From: Streptacidiphilus anmyonensis
GTDB taxonomy: Bacteria > Actinomycetota > Actinomycetes > Streptomycetales > Streptomycetaceae
DNA length: 64,000 nucleotides
Assembly (NCBI RefSeq): GCF_000787855.1
Contig: NZ_BBPQ01000001.1
Span: forward strand, 168,529-232,528
Direction of reading: 5' to 3'
Shown: positions 35,022-44,076 of the stretch, in pieces
How positions within the stretch are numbered: position 1 is the stretch's first letter
Layout: the number at the start of each line of letters is the position of its first letter
Made by a program: the position numbers and the translations under genes
Notes under the pieces: model-generated
What the model was told of the DNA's origin: nothing
Databases searched by the model: none
Seen by the model: the letters and a program-made list of their open reading frames with translations, nothing else

Positions 35022-35852
35022 ATGACGTTGACCGGCCACCGCGGACTGGACGAGGACGGCACGATCGCGCGCGAGGGGTCGCCGGACCGGGTGGCGGCGG
35101 AGTTCGCGCCCGTGGTCGCCGCGACCCGTTCGCTGCTCCTCGCCGCCTTCGGCGACCCCGACACGGGCTCCTCGCGACTGCACAGCGCCTACCTCTACGG
35201 CAGTGTCCCGCGCGGCACCGCCGTCCCCGGACGCTCCGACCTCGACCTGCTGCTCGCCCTCCGCGACCGGCCCCGGGCGGACGACCGCGCGGCGGCCGAC
35301 GCGCTCGGCCGGACCCTCGACGCCGACTTCCCGCAGATCGACGGCGTCGGTGTGCTGCTCTTCGACACGGCCGCCCTGCTCAGCGAGCTGGAACGGCACG
35401 ACCTGGGCTTCTTCCTCGCCTGTCTGTGCACCCCACTGCTCGGGGAGGATCTGGCCGGACAGCTCCCCCGCTACCGTCCCACCTCGCTCCTCGCCCGCGA
35501 GACCAACGGCGACCTGGCCCGTCTGCTCCCCGTCTGGCGCGACCGCCGCGCGGCCGCCACGACGGACGCCGAACTGCTGCGTCTCAGCCGCCATGCCGGG
35601 CGGCACCTCACCCGCACCGGCTTCACCCTCGTCATGCCCCGCTGGGGCGGCTGGACCAGCGACCTCGCCGAGTCGGCCGACCTGTTCGGCCGGTACTACC
35701 CGGCCCGCGCGGCCCAGATGCGCACAGCCGCCCTGACCGGCCGCACCCCGACCACCGACGCCACGACTCTCCGCCTCCTCCTCGACGACCTCGGCCCGTG
35801 GCTCGCCGCCGAGTACACCCGCGTCCACGGCGAGAAGACCCCCCGCCCCTGA
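35022..35852 (+). CDS. Nucleotidyltransferase domain protein (aminoglycoside adenylyl-type fold)
   Basis: The protein is 276 residues from the ATG at 35022; the frame extends upstream through the 12-bp tandem repeat, which encodes only an RT/SR-rich stretch and was left out. The nucleotidyltransferase motif is YLYGSVPRGTAVPGRSDLDLLL near residue 56-77 (GS...SDxDL), with a further acidic residue in QIDGVGVLLF. The C-terminal part is helical and resembles a substrate-binding domain. The family transfers a nucleotide to a small molecule or protein; the substrate is unknown. Confidence 0.78.
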   Translation: MTLTGHRGLDEDGTIAREGSPDRVAAEFAPVVAATRSLLLAAFGDPDTGSSRLHSAYLYGSVPRGTAVPGRSDLDLLLALRDRPRADDRAAADALGRTLDADFPQIDGVGVLLFDTAALLSELERHDLGFFLACLCTPLLGEDLAGQLPRYRPTSLLARETNGDLARLLPVWRDRRAAATTDAELLRLSRHAGRHLTRTGFTLVMPRWGGWTSDLAESADLFGRYYPARAAQMRTAALTGRTPTTDATTLRLLLDDLGPWLAAEYTRVHGEKTPRP

Positions 35853-35992
35853 GCCGAGCAGGACGACCGAGACGAGCGGAAGGGCCGGGGACGTCGCACG
35901 GACGGACGGGCCGTCACCTGCGGTCCGAACGCGGCGGACCGTCGCGGAGAAGCGTTCGAAGCGGTCGCACCCGATCGGCTACTCTCGCGCGG

Positions 35993-37042
35993 GTGACCCA
36001 GACCCCGCCGCCCTCGGCCTCGGCGCCGCAGGCGTCCCCGTATCCCGCCGCCGCACCCCTGGCCGCTCCCGCGGCGAAGCTGAGCGCGGCCGCGGTGTGC
36101 GCGCTGGTCGCCTCGGCCGTCGCGCTGGTGCCGGTGGGCGTGGTGCTGGGCATCGTCGCGCTGTTCCGCACGCGACGGCTGGGTCAGCGAGGTCGGCGGC
36201 TGGCGGTGGTCGCGCTCTCGCTGTGCGCCGCGTGGACGGCGATGGGAATGGTGGCGATCATCGCGACCGCCACGGTGATCGGCTCCAGCCAGGGCCCCCT
36301 CAACACCTTCGGGGCGGGGACGTGCTTCACGTACCAGGACGGCGTCGACACCGCGCAGGGCGTGGACGTCGTCTCCTGCTCGGATCCCCACGACGGGCAG
36401 ATCGTCGCCGACCACGGCCTCGGCTCCGCCTACCCGGGGCTGAGCGCCGCGGCGAAGGAGTCGGTCCTCGGCTGCGTGACCGACGCCGCGCAGGCGATCC
36501 CCGACGCCGGTCGGTTCGGTCCGTCGACCCGGCTGAAGATCTACTACCCGTCCCAGGACAGCTGGGACGGCGGCATGCACTCCGCCGTCTGCGTGCTGAC
36601 GAACACCGACCACTCCACGCTGAGCGGTGACGCGCTCGACGCCTCCGGCCTGACGCCGTCGCAGCGGCAGGTGCTGCGGCTGACCAACGAGACGGTCCTG
36701 CTCCGGAGCAAACTGCACGACGTGCCGCAGAGCGGCTGGCAGATCGCCGCCGCGCTGGAGGAGCGGCTGGACGCGGCCGACCGTGCGGAGAGCGCCGCTC
36801 TCACCGCGCTCGCGGCCGACGCGCCGCAGGGCGCGACGTCCGCCGTCCCGCCGCTCCTGCGCGCCCTGGCCGCCGCGGACGCGCAGGAGGCGTCCGCGGC
36901 CGAGGCGGCCTCCGGCGCGATCACCAGCGCCGCCGCCTGGCAGTCCCGGATCGACGGCGACAGCGTCACGTACGCTCCGGCCGCTTCGGGCTACCAGGAG
37001 CTCCGCGGGCCTCTGGGCCTGCCGCGGCAGCCGACGGAGTAG
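35993..37042 (+). CDS. DUF4190 / septum-formation-like membrane protein
   Basis: The protein is 349 residues from the GTG at 35993. A Pro/Ala-rich N-terminus is followed by two membrane helices (about 32-55 and 70-95) with the FRTRRLGQRGRRLA loop, typical of DUF4190. The extracellular part has the septum-formation-type repeat GTCFTYQDGVDTAQGVDVVSCSDPHDGQIV, with paired Cys, and a long helical Ala/Glu-rich region (about 225-320) that looks coiled-coil. TACTCT at 35980-35985 lies 7 nt before the GTG, so the message is probably leaderless. A role in envelope or division is inferred only. Confidence 0.75.
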   Translation: MTQTPPPSASAPQASPYPAAAPLAAPAAKLSAAAVCALVASAVALVPVGVVLGIVALFRTRRLGQRGRRLAVVALSLCAAWTAMGMVAIIATATVIGSSQGPLNTFGAGTCFTYQDGVDTAQGVDVVSCSDPHDGQIVADHGLGSAYPGLSAAAKESVLGCVTDAAQAIPDAGRFGPSTRLKIYYPSQDSWDGGMHSAVCVLTNTDHSTLSGDALDASGLTPSQRQVLRLTNETVLLRSKLHDVPQSGWQIAAALEERLDAADRAESAALTALAADAPQGATSAVPPLLRALAAADAQEASAAEAASGAITSAAAWQSRIDGDSVTYAPAASGYQELRGPLGLPRQPTE

Positions 37043-37055
37043 GGCGCTCGGGGGC

Positions 37056-38258
37056 TCAGACCGCGCTGCCGGACTTCCAGGTGGCCCAGTCCATGTTCCA
37101 GCCGTTCAGGCCGTTGGCGGGGTCGACCGTGCGGTCGCCGGAGTTGATGACCTCGACGACGTCGCCCACGATCGAGCTGTTGTAGAACTCCGCCGCGGGC
37201 GTGCCCGGGTCGGAGGCCCCCTGGACGTCGTGGAGGCCGACGCAGCCGTGGCTGGTGTTGACGTTGCCGAAGGTGCCGTAGGACCAGTAGTTGCCGTGGA
37301 TGAAGGTCCCGGAGTTGGTCAGGCGCTGCGCGTGCGGCACGTCGGGGATGTCGTACTCGCCGCCCAGGTTGACGGTGCGTGAGTCCATCCGGGTCTGCAG
37401 CAGCTTCTCGGAGATGACCATCTTGCCCGCCCACGTGGTGTGCGCGGGGCTGCCGCCCGAGATCGGGAAGGTGCTGGTGACCTTGCCGTCACGGGTGACG
37501 GTGAGCTGATGGGTGGCAAGGTCGGCGACGCTGGTCTGGCTGCGGCCGATGGTGAAGGTCGCCGAGGTGTTCTGGGTCCCGAAGCGGTCGGCCGCGCCTT
37601 CGACGTCCTTGAGGGCGATGGTGACGGTGACCTTCGTGCCGGGCTTCCAGTACTGCTCGGGGCGGAAGTCCAGCCGGGTGTCGCCGAACCAGTGGCCCAC
37701 GATCTCGACGGGCGGTTCGGACTTCACGGTGACGGCCTTCTGGACCGCGGCCTTGTTCGTGACGGCGTTGTTGAAGGTGATGGAGACCGGCATGCCGACC
37801 CCGACGGTGGCGCGGTCGTCGGGGGTGTACACCCCGACGAAGGACTTCACGGGCTTGCCGGTGGTGAACGCGGACGAGACGGTCGCGGTGGTGCCGGCGC
37901 CGTCCTTGGTGACCGCGGCGAGCTTGTAGCCGGCGCTGGAGGAGAGCGGGGTGTCGCTGGTCCATCCGGTGCGGTCGGCGGTGAGCCGGCCGGCTATGTG
38001 CTTGCCGCCGGGGCCGGTCAGGGTCACCGACTCCAGCGTGCCCTGGGCCACCTGGACGGTGACGGGGGCGGTCATGTCGACGCCCGTCGCCCCGTCCTTC
38101 GGAGTGACCGTCACGCTCGCCTTGGAGGCCGCCGGTGACGCACCGCCGGAGCCCTTGGAGCCGGAACCCGATCCCGTGCAGCCGGCTATCAGCAGCACCG
38201 GGGTCCCGACCATGCCTGCGACCACGGATCGCCGGGTCCAGTTCGCTGCTGTCGCCAT
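37056..38258 (-). CDS. Lipoprotein L,D-transpeptidase (Ig-like domains plus YkuD)
   Basis: The protein is 400 residues. The signal peptide ends in lipobox LIAGC (Cys at about 27), giving a membrane-anchored lipoprotein. A Gly/Ser linker is followed by two Ig-like domains (about 45-250, with VTVTPKDGATGVD and VGVYTPDDRATVGVG) and a YkuD domain (about 250-390). The catalytic motif is HGNYWSYGTFGNVNTSHGCVG with Cys near residue 341. It forms 3-3 peptidoglycan crosslinks outside the membrane, as the actinobacterial LdtMt2-type enzymes do. It is convergent with the DUF4190 gene (13-bp gap). Confidence 0.93.
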   Translation of the reverse strand: MATAANWTRRSVVAGMVGTPVLLIAGCTGSGSGSKGSGGASPAASKASVTVTPKDGATGVDMTAPVTVQVAQGTLESVTLTGPGGKHIAGRLTADRTGWTSDTPLSSSAGYKLAAVTKDGAGTTATVSSAFTTGKPVKSFVGVYTPDDRATVGVGMPVSITFNNAVTNKAAVQKAVTVKSEPPVEIVGHWFGDTRLDFRPEQYWKPGTKVTVTIALKDVEGAADRFGTQNTSATFTIGRSQTSVADLATHQLTVTRDGKVTSTFPISGGSPAHTTWAGKMVISEKLLQTRMDSRTVNLGGEYDIPDVPHAQRLTNSGTFIHGNYWSYGTFGNVNTSHGCVGLHDVQGASDPGTPAAEFYNSSIVGDVVEVINSGDRTVDPANGLNGWNMDWATWKSGSAV

Positions 38259-38444
38259 GGCTCACTCCTGCCGTCGGGGTCGTGCACTTAGTGCGCTTAT
38301 CACCCTAAACAGGACTGCCGATAACGCCCAATTCGGACGTCTCGGACGCCACTCATCTGGCGGATGGTCAGGACGCCCCGGCTCGTGGAACCGCCCGCCG
38401 GACCGGCCGCCGGACGGCACGGCGGACCGCATGCCGCCGGTGGG

Positions 38445-38768
38445 TCACTCCTCCGTGCCGGCCTCGAACGGCTCCCAGTCCTCGGTCTCGGCGTCGTAGT
38501 CGACGGGCTGCGTCTCCCAGCCGGCCTCGGCCAGCTCGACGCCGGGGATGTTCTCCAGCATCGCGACCGGGTCGATGAAGTGCGCGACCGAGCCACTCGG
38601 GTCGAGGTTGATCGCCTCGAGCGCCTCGGCGCGCTCGTCGTCCTCCAGGTACTCGTCGCTCTCGACCTGCTCCAGTGCCGCGGCCTGGAGCGCCTTCTCG
38701 TCGACGATCTCGGCGATCAGCTCGATCTGAAGCCGGATGTACCGCGGCGAGCCGCTCTCAGTAGTCAT
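38445..38768 (-). CDS. Acidic conserved hypothetical protein
   Basis: The protein is 107 residues, strongly acidic (many Glu and Asp), with no membrane segment. It begins TTESGSPRYIRLQIELIAEIVDEKAL, then a helical stretch (ALEQVESDEYLEDDERAEALEAINLDP) and an acidic tail. I recognise no family name with confidence. TAGGCT at 38780-38775 lies 6 nt before the ATG and there is no Shine-Dalgarno sequence, so the message is probably leaderless. Confidence 0.7.
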   Translation of the reverse strand: MTTESGSPRYIRLQIELIAEIVDEKALQAAALEQVESDEYLEDDERAEALEAINLDPSGSVAHFIDPVAMLENIPGVELAEAGWETQPVDYDAETEDWEPFEAGTEE

Positions 38769-38866
38769 GGGCCGAGCCTATCCAAAGGCCGCCAAAGGTG
38801 ATTAGCATCGTCCGGACCAGCGCGAAGCAGCCGTCGTCACGGCCGTCGTACGTAGTAGGAGCGCCC

Positions 38867-39118
38867 GTGGGTCGCCGTCATCTCACCGTCACCGCCGTCG
38901 CAGCCGGCATCGGCACCGCGCTGACCCTCGCGGTGAGTCCCTACACGACGTCAGGCGCCTCGCCGGTGACGCCGGTTCACACCTCGGCGGGCGGCGACTC
39001 CGCGTTCACAGCGGCCGGTTCGGCGCGTACCGACGGCACCCCCTACCTGGTCGGCGGAGCGGGCTGCCTGCTGGCCGGAGCCGGGATCGTGATCGCCCGC
39101 CGCCGCGCGACTCCCTGA
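38867..39118 (+). CDS. Small secreted or double-pass membrane protein
   Basis: The protein is 83 residues from a GTG with TAGGAG upstream. It has an N-terminal signal-like helix (LTVTAVAAGIGTALTLAVSP), a Ser/Thr/Gly-rich middle, and a C-terminal hydrophobic helix ending in a basic cluster (YLVGGAGCLLAGAGIVIARRRATP). This is the layout of sortase substrates, but no LPxTG or LAxTG is present. The function is unknown; the protein may be a small envelope component. Confidence 0.6.
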   Translation: MGRRHLTVTAVAAGIGTALTLAVSPYTTSGASPVTPVHTSAGGDSAFTAAGSARTDGTPYLVGGAGCLLAGAGIVIARRRATP

Positions 39119-39544
39119 CGACGCTCCGCCGACGGCACCCCGACGACGACCCCGACAACCGGTGAGGTCGGGGGCCCGGGGACCCGGGGCCCTCGACGGC
39201 CTCCGGCACGCGCGTAGAAACACCAGTAGGGCCGGCCCCGAAGGGCCGACCCTACTGTCTCCGTCCTGTTCCCCCACCCGGGAACGCGGAGCTGGTGCCG
39301 CGGGGCGCCGCACCCCGTCGTGACGACGGGGGCGGGACGACGGCGTTCCCCACGGGCTGGACGCGGCCGGCCGGGTCAGGGCCGCCCGACGCGTCCTGGT
39401 GACTGCGGAGTCCGGGAGCCGCTCCATTCCCCGCTGTCACCACGCTCGGCTTCTTGCCGTTGACAAGAACAATGCCGGAGCGTTGTTAACCACGTGCTGC
39501 CGGTACGTGACGCCTACGTACCAATTGGACCTACTTACGCGAAC
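39119..39544. other. Gene-free region with hairpins and an orphan promoter-like sequence
   Basis: No supported gene in 426 bp. It contains a terminator-like hairpin at 39224-39257. TTGACA at 39460-39465 is followed by AT-rich sequence with GTTAAC (39485-39490) and a dyad AACAATGC/GCGTTGTT. A stem GGTACGT/ACGTACC at 39502-39522 may end the cystathionine beta-synthase transcript. Confidence 0.5.
39224..39257. terminator. Hairpin between convergent genes
   Basis: Arms CAGTAGGGCCGGCCC and GGGCCGACCCTACTG pair along 15 positions with one mismatch around a CGAA loop. It would end the small secreted-protein transcript. Confidence 0.75.
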
Positions 39545-40936
39545 CTACTTCCGCGACATGAAGGCGAGCAGGTCCTGACGGGTGACGATGCCCTGCGGCT
39601 TGCCCTGGACCAGCACGACCGCCGCGTCCGCCCGCTCGAGGACGCTCATCAGGCTGCTGACGGACTCCATGGAGCCGACCACGGGCAGCGGCGCGGACAT
39701 GTGCGTGCCGATCGTGTCCTCCAGGCCGAAGCGCTTGGCGAACAGTCCGTCCAGCAGGTCGCGCTCGACGATGGAGCCGATCACCTCACCCGCCATCACG
39801 TCCGGGTGCCCGGCCCCCGGGGAGACGACCGGCATCTGCGAGACGCCGTACTCGCGCAGGATCTGCACGGCCTCGCCGACGGTCTCGTTGGGGTGCACGT
39901 GGACGAACTGCGGGATGCCTTCGTGCTCCAGCGCGTCCTTGCGCGCCAGGACGTCGCCGACGTGCGCCTCGTCGCCGCCCTCCTCCAGGAAGCCGTAGTC
40001 GCGCATCCACTCGTCGTTGAAGATCTTGCTCAGGTAGCCGCGGCCGGAGTCCGGCAGCAGCACGACGACGACGTCGTCCGGGCCGAGCCGCTTGGCGACC
40101 TCCAATGCGGCCACGACGGCCATGCCGCAGGAGCCGCCCACCAGCAGGCCCTCCTCCTTGGCCAGGCGGCGGGTCATCTGGAAGGAGTCCTTGTCCGAGA
40201 CCGGCACGATCTCGTCCGCGACGGTGCGGTCGTACGCGGTGGGCCAGAAGTCCTCACCGACGCCCTCGACGAGGTACGGGCGGCCGGTGCCGCCGGAGTA
40301 GACCGAGCCCTCCGGGTCCGCGCCGACGACCTTGACCCGGCCCTCGGAGGCGTCCTTGAGGTAGCGGCCGGTGCCGGAGATGGTGCCACCGGTGCCGACA
40401 CCCGCGACGAAGTGGGTGATCCGGCCCCCGGTCTGCTCCCAGATCTCCGGGCCGGTCGACTCGTAGTGCGAGGCCGGGTTGTTCGGGTTGGAGTACTGGT
40501 CCGGCTTCCAGGCGCCCGGCGTCTCGCGGACCAGGCGGTCGGAGACGTTGTAGTAGGAGTCCGGGTGCTCGGGCGCGACCGCGGTCGGGCAGACCACGAC
40601 CTCGGCGCCGTAGGCGCGCAGCACGTTGATCTTGTCCGTGGACACCTTGTCAGGGCAGACGAAGATGCACTTGTAGCCCTTCTGCTGGGCCACGATCGCG
40701 AGACCCACGCCGGTGTTGCCGGAGGTGGGCTCGACGATGGTGCCGCCGGGCTTGAGCGCCCCGGAGGCCTCGGCGGCCTCGATCATCTTGATCGCGATGC
40801 GGTCCTTCACCGAACCGCCGGGATTGAAGTACTCCACCTTGGCCAGGACGGTGGCGGAGATGCCTTCGGCCACCTTGTTCAGCTTGACCAGGGGGGTGTT
40901 CCCGACCAGGTCGATGATCGAGTCGTGGTACCGCAA
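39545..40936 (-). CDS. Cystathionine beta-synthase
   Basis: The protein is 463 residues. The start is a TTG at 40936, chosen because GGAGG lies 6 nt upstream and because it gives the usual N-terminus (LRYHDSIIDLVGNTPLVKL); an upstream start adds 16 atypical residues. PLP-lysine motif EYFNPGGSVKDRIA is near residue 41, EPTSGNTGVGLAIVA follows, and the Gly loop is VGTGGTISGTGRY. A C-terminal pair of CBS domains (about 335-463) could bind an adenosyl regulator. It condenses homocysteine and serine to cystathionine, the first step of reverse transsulfuration to cysteine. MetB is about 5 kb away. Confidence 0.93.
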   Translation of the reverse strand: MRYHDSIIDLVGNTPLVKLNKVAEGISATVLAKVEYFNPGGSVKDRIAIKMIEAAEASGALKPGGTIVEPTSGNTGVGLAIVAQQKGYKCIFVCPDKVSTDKINVLRAYGAEVVVCPTAVAPEHPDSYYNVSDRLVRETPGAWKPDQYSNPNNPASHYESTGPEIWEQTGGRITHFVAGVGTGGTISGTGRYLKDASEGRVKVVGADPEGSVYSGGTGRPYLVEGVGEDFWPTAYDRTVADEIVPVSDKDSFQMTRRLAKEEGLLVGGSCGMAVVAALEVAKRLGPDDVVVVLLPDSGRGYLSKIFNDEWMRDYGFLEEGGDEAHVGDVLARKDALEHEGIPQFVHVHPNETVGEAVQILREYGVSQMPVVSPGAGHPDVMAGEVIGSIVERDLLDGLFAKRFGLEDTIGTHMSAPLPVVGSMESVSSLMSVLERADAAVVLVQGKPQGIVTRQDLLAFMSRK

Positions 40937-41316
40937 CGGGTTCCTCCGCGGTGTGGCGGTGTGAGGGAAATATGCGGAGCGCACGGTTTGTCGACTCCGC
41001 GGGTGCCAGCGTAATGCGGGAGACTCGGTCCAGGGCGCGGTCGGCTCCCGTCCTGCGGTGTCACCGCGGTGTCCCGGGTGACTCCGGGCGACGCGGCGGG
41101 CGACGCCACCCGCGGCCGAGGCGCGGTGGAGGCACGGCGTGGCGCGTGGTGGCAGGGTGTCGGCCGAATTGGCGGGAATGCCGCTGGCGCGGCTGAAACA
41201 CGAGCGCGTCCTCCGGCGTTACCGGGTATTGACGCAGTGATGCAGATGCCCCGGGTTCCACCGGGACCGCCACGAGCGGCCCGGAGGGTCTGGGCCCTAC
41301 CCACTTGGGGGTGGTC
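40937..41316. other. Divergent promoter region
   Basis: 380 bp with no gene I can support. It holds the ribosome site of the cystathionine beta-synthase gene at one end and TTGACG near 41229 upstream of the SGNH gene at the other. The rest is GC-rich without strong repeats. Confidence 0.4.
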
Positions 41317-42462
41317 ATGTCACGAGCACGAGTTGCCCGACGCATCGCCGCGGCCGCGGCGTACGGCGGTGGCGGGATCGGCCTCATCGGCGTGGGGCTC
41401 GTGGGTGTGCTGCTGGCAGAGGCCAAGATCGCGGAGCACCAACTGGACACCCTGAAGGGCGAGCCGCCGCGTGCCGACGGACGCTACGGCACCGCCTTCG
41501 CCGCCGCGGACGCCAGGCCGCTGCGCTTCGCCGTCCTCGGCGACTCCACCGCGGCCGGCTTCGGCGTGGACCGCGGCCGGGAGACCCCGGGCGCGCTGCT
41601 GGCCGGGGGGATCGCCTCCGTCGCCGAACGACCCGTCGACCTCTTCGTGGTCGCCGCCAACGGCGCGACCTCCGAGGACCTGGCCCGACAGATGGACGTG
41701 CTGCTCAGGACGGTCGGCCCGGAGGGCCCGGAGCTGGCCCTGATCATGATCGGCGCCAACGACGTCACCCAGCTGACCAAGCCCGCCACCGCGGTCCGCC
41801 TGCTCGGCGACACACTGAAGCAGCTTCGCGCCCGGGGCGCCGAGGTGGTCGTCGGCACCTGCCCGGACCTCGGCACCATCGAGCCCGTCCGCCCGCCGCT
41901 GCGCTGGCTGGCCCGGCGCGCCAGCCGCCAGCTCGCCGCCGCCCAGGCGATCACCGTCGTCGAGGCGGGCGCACGCAGCGTCTCCCTGGGCGACCTGCTG
42001 GGCCAGGAGTTCCGCGGCCGGCACGAGATGTTCGCCTCCGACCGCTACCACCCCTCCGCCCAGGGCTACGCGACCGCCGCGATGGCGATGCTGCCGACGC
42101 TCTGCGCGGCGCTCGGCGTCTGGCCGGAGATCCCCTCCGAGCAGCGCGGCGAGGGTCTGCACTCGCTCGCCAAGGCCGCCGCGGTCGCCGCCTCCCACGG
42201 CGGCACCGAGGTCGCCCCGGCAGGCCACTGGGCCCAGCTGCTGCGCCGGGCCCGCCGTCCGCTCAGCGCGGTCGGCAACGGGGTCGGCAACGGGGTCGGC
42301 AACGGGGTCGGCGGAGGGGTCGACGGCGGAGTCGACGGCGGAGTCGACGGCAGCGCGGGCGCCGAGGGTGACGCCGAGCCGGCCGAGCCCGCCGAGCCGC
42401 TGTCGGAGGGCGGCGCGACGTCCGTCGGCCCTGCCCTGTCTACGTCAGACAGCTCACAGTGA
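41317..42462 (+). CDS. SGNH/GDSL-family hydrolase with membrane anchor
   Basis: The protein is 381 residues from the ATG at 41317. One N-terminal helix (about 10-33) is an uncleaved anchor or signal. Block I is FAVLGDSTAAGFGVD (nucleophile Ser near 75), block III LALIMIGANDVTQLT (Asn), and block V FASDRYHPSAQGYA (Asp and His). The C-terminus carries a low-complexity repeat, three VGNG units then VDGG units (about residue 318-345), followed by an acidic tail. It is likely an extracytoplasmic esterase or lipase; the substrate is unknown. The thiolase gene follows in the same direction. Confidence 0.88.
   Translation: MSRARVARRIAAAAAYGGGGIGLIGVGLVGVLLAEAKIAEHQLDTLKGEPPRADGRYGTAFAAADARPLRFAVLGDSTAAGFGVDRGRETPGALLAGGIASVAERPVDLFVVAANGATSEDLARQMDVLLRTVGPEGPELALIMIGANDVTQLTKPATAVRLLGDTLKQLRARGAEVVVGTCPDLGTIEPVRPPLRWLARRASRQLAAAQAITVVEAGARSVSLGDLLGQEFRGRHEMFASDRYHPSAQGYATAAMAMLPTLCAALGVWPEIPSEQRGEGLHSLAKAAAVAASHGGTEVAPAGHWAQLLRRARRPLSAVGNGVGNGVGNGVGGGVDGGVDGGVDGSAGAEGDAEPAEPAEPLSEGGATSVGPALSTSDSSQ
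42271..42351 (+). repeat. 12-bp tandem repeat inside the SGNH gene
   Basis: GTCGGCAACGGG occurs three times in a row, then GTCGGCGGAGGG and GTCGACGGCGGA copies, about 6.7 units in all. Each copy encodes four residues, so length changes keep the frame. Confidence 0.85.
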
Positions 42463-42570
42463 CGGAGCGCTGACGAGACCCCTACCTGGGAGTAGCTTTC
42501 TGGCAGGCCTGTCTCCGACTCCGCGCGGCAGGCCTGCCGGCCACCCCCTTCCGCATCTCCAGGAGCCACG

Positions 42571-43791
42571 ATGCCCGAAGCCGTTATCGTCAGCGCCGCC
42601 CGTTCGCCGATCGGCCGGGCCGGGAAGGGCTCGCTCAAGGACGTCCGTCCGGACGACCTGACCGCGCAGATCGTCGCCGCGGCGCTGGCCAAGGTTCCCG
42701 AGCTGGACCCGCGCGAGATCGACGACCTGATGCTGGGCTGCGGTCTGCCCGGCGGCGAGGCCGGCTACAACCTGGGCCGCGTGGTCGCCGTGCAGCTGGG
42801 CATGGACCACCTGCCCGGCTGCACCATCACCCGCTACTGCTCCTCCTCGCTGCAGACCACCCGCATGGCGCTGCACGCGATCAAGGCGGGCGAGGGCGAC
42901 GTCTTCATCTCGGCCGGCGTCGAGACCGTCTCCCGCTACGTCAAGGGCAGCTCGGACGGCCTGCCCGACACCATGAACCCGCTCTTCGACGCGGCCCGGG
43001 CCCGCACCGAGGCCCGCGCGGCCGGCGGCGCGGACGACTGGCACGACCCGCGCGAGGACGGCCTGGTGCCGGACGTCTACATCGCCATGGGCCAGACCGC
43101 GGAGAACCTCGCCCAGCTCAAGGGCGTCACCCGCCGCGACATGGACGAGTTCGGCGTCCGCAGCCAGAACCTGGCCGAGAAGGCCATCGCGGACGGCTTC
43201 TGGGCCCGCGAGATCACCCCGGTGACGACGCCGGACGGCACCGTCGTCAGCAAGGACGACGGCCCGCGCGCCGGGGTCACCCTGGAGGGCGTGGAGGGCC
43301 TCAAGCCGGTCTTCCGCCCCGACGGCCTGGTCACCGCCGGCAACTGCTGCCCGCTGAACGACGGCGCGGCCGCGCTCGTCATCATGTCGGACACCAAGGC
43401 CCGCGAGCTGGGCCTGACCCCGCTGGCCCGGATCGTCTCCACCGGCGTCTCCGGCCTCTCCCCCGAGATCATGGGCCTCGGCCCGGTCGAGGCCTCCAAG
43501 CAGGCCCTGAAGCGCGCGGGGCTGTCCGTCTCGGACATCGACCTGGTCGAGATCAACGAGGCCTTCGCGGCCCAGGTGATCCCCTCCTACCGGGACCTCG
43601 GCATCGACCTGGACCGGCTGAACGTCAACGGCGGCGCGATCGCGGTCGGCCACCCCTTCGGCATGACCGGCGCCCGCATCACCACCACGCTGATCAACTC
43701 GCTCCAGTGGCACGACAAGCAGTTCGGCCTGGAGACCATGTGCGTCGGCGGCGGGCAGGGCATGGCCATGGTCATCGAGCGCCTGAGCTGA
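42571..43791 (+). CDS. Acetyl-CoA C-acetyltransferase (thiolase)
   Basis: The protein is 406 residues with CAGGAG before the ATG. The thiolase signature starts [20 protein letters not shown]. The nucleophile Cys is residue 90 in [11 protein letters not shown], the catalytic His is in [10 protein letters not shown], and the second Cys is in [11 protein letters not shown]. It catalyses reversible Claisen condensation of acetyl-CoA or beta-ketoacyl-CoA thiolysis in fatty acid breakdown. It stands alone without a neighbouring hydroxyacyl-CoA dehydrogenase, so the chain-length preference is unclear. A strong intrinsic terminator follows. Confidence 0.94.
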   Translation: MPEAVIVSAARSPIGRAGKGSLKDVRPDDLTAQIVAAALAKVPELDPREIDDLMLGCGLPGGEAGYNLGRVVAVQLGMDHLPGCTITRYCSSSLQTTRMALHAIKAGEGDVFISAGVETVSRYVKGSSDGLPDTMNPLFDAARARTEARAAGGADDWHDPREDGLVPDVYIAMGQTAENLAQLKGVTRRDMDEFGVRSQNLAEKAIADGFWAREITPVTTPDGTVVSKDDGPRAGVTLEGVEGLKPVFRPDGLVTAGNCCPLNDGAAALVIMSDTKARELGLTPLARIVSTGVSGLSPEIMGLGPVEASKQALKRAGLSVSDIDLVEINEAFAAQVIPSYRDLGIDLDRLNVNGGAIAVGHPFGMTGARITTTLINSLQWHDKQFGLETMCVGGGQGMAMVIERLS

Positions 43792-43848
43792 GCCGGGCTC
43801 TCAGAAGAACTTCACGATGACCCGTTTGGGCCAATAGCGGACGGGTAA

Positions 43849-43888
43849 GGGTTGGGTCACGTTCCGCCGCGACCCAACCCGTTTTCTT
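43849..43888 (+). terminator. Intrinsic terminator after thiolase
   Basis: 10-bp perfect stem (GGGTTGGGTC / GACCCAACCC) with a 12-nt loop and a following T-rich run (GTTTTCTTTATCTT). It is the most classical Rho-independent terminator in the window. Confidence 0.9.
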
Positions 43889-43986
43889 TATCTTCCCTTC
43901 ATCTTCGGTCGACAGAGCGCGATCACCCGGTCGCATTCCGTAGAGAATTGTTCTCCGGAAAAGCTCGACAATGTCGGACGTCACAG

Positions 43987-44064
43987 ATGAAAAGGGCATT
44001 ACGCCCTGCCGGGATTTGCCTCGGTGCGGCACTGTTGGGGTGACCGCCTGTTCAGATCCTCGCA
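43987..44064 (+). pseudogene. Possible broken lipoprotein signal sequence
   Basis: From the ATG at 43987 the frame reads MKRALRPAGICLGAALLG and stops at 44043. One base away the next frame continues VTACSDPRKG. Joined, this would be a lipoprotein signal with lipobox VTAC. The switch falls in a GGGG run, where a lost G would explain it. No longer coding remnant follows, and it ends before the next GTG start, so chance is a real alternative. Confidence 0.25.
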
Positions 44065-44076
44065 AGGGGTGCCCCC

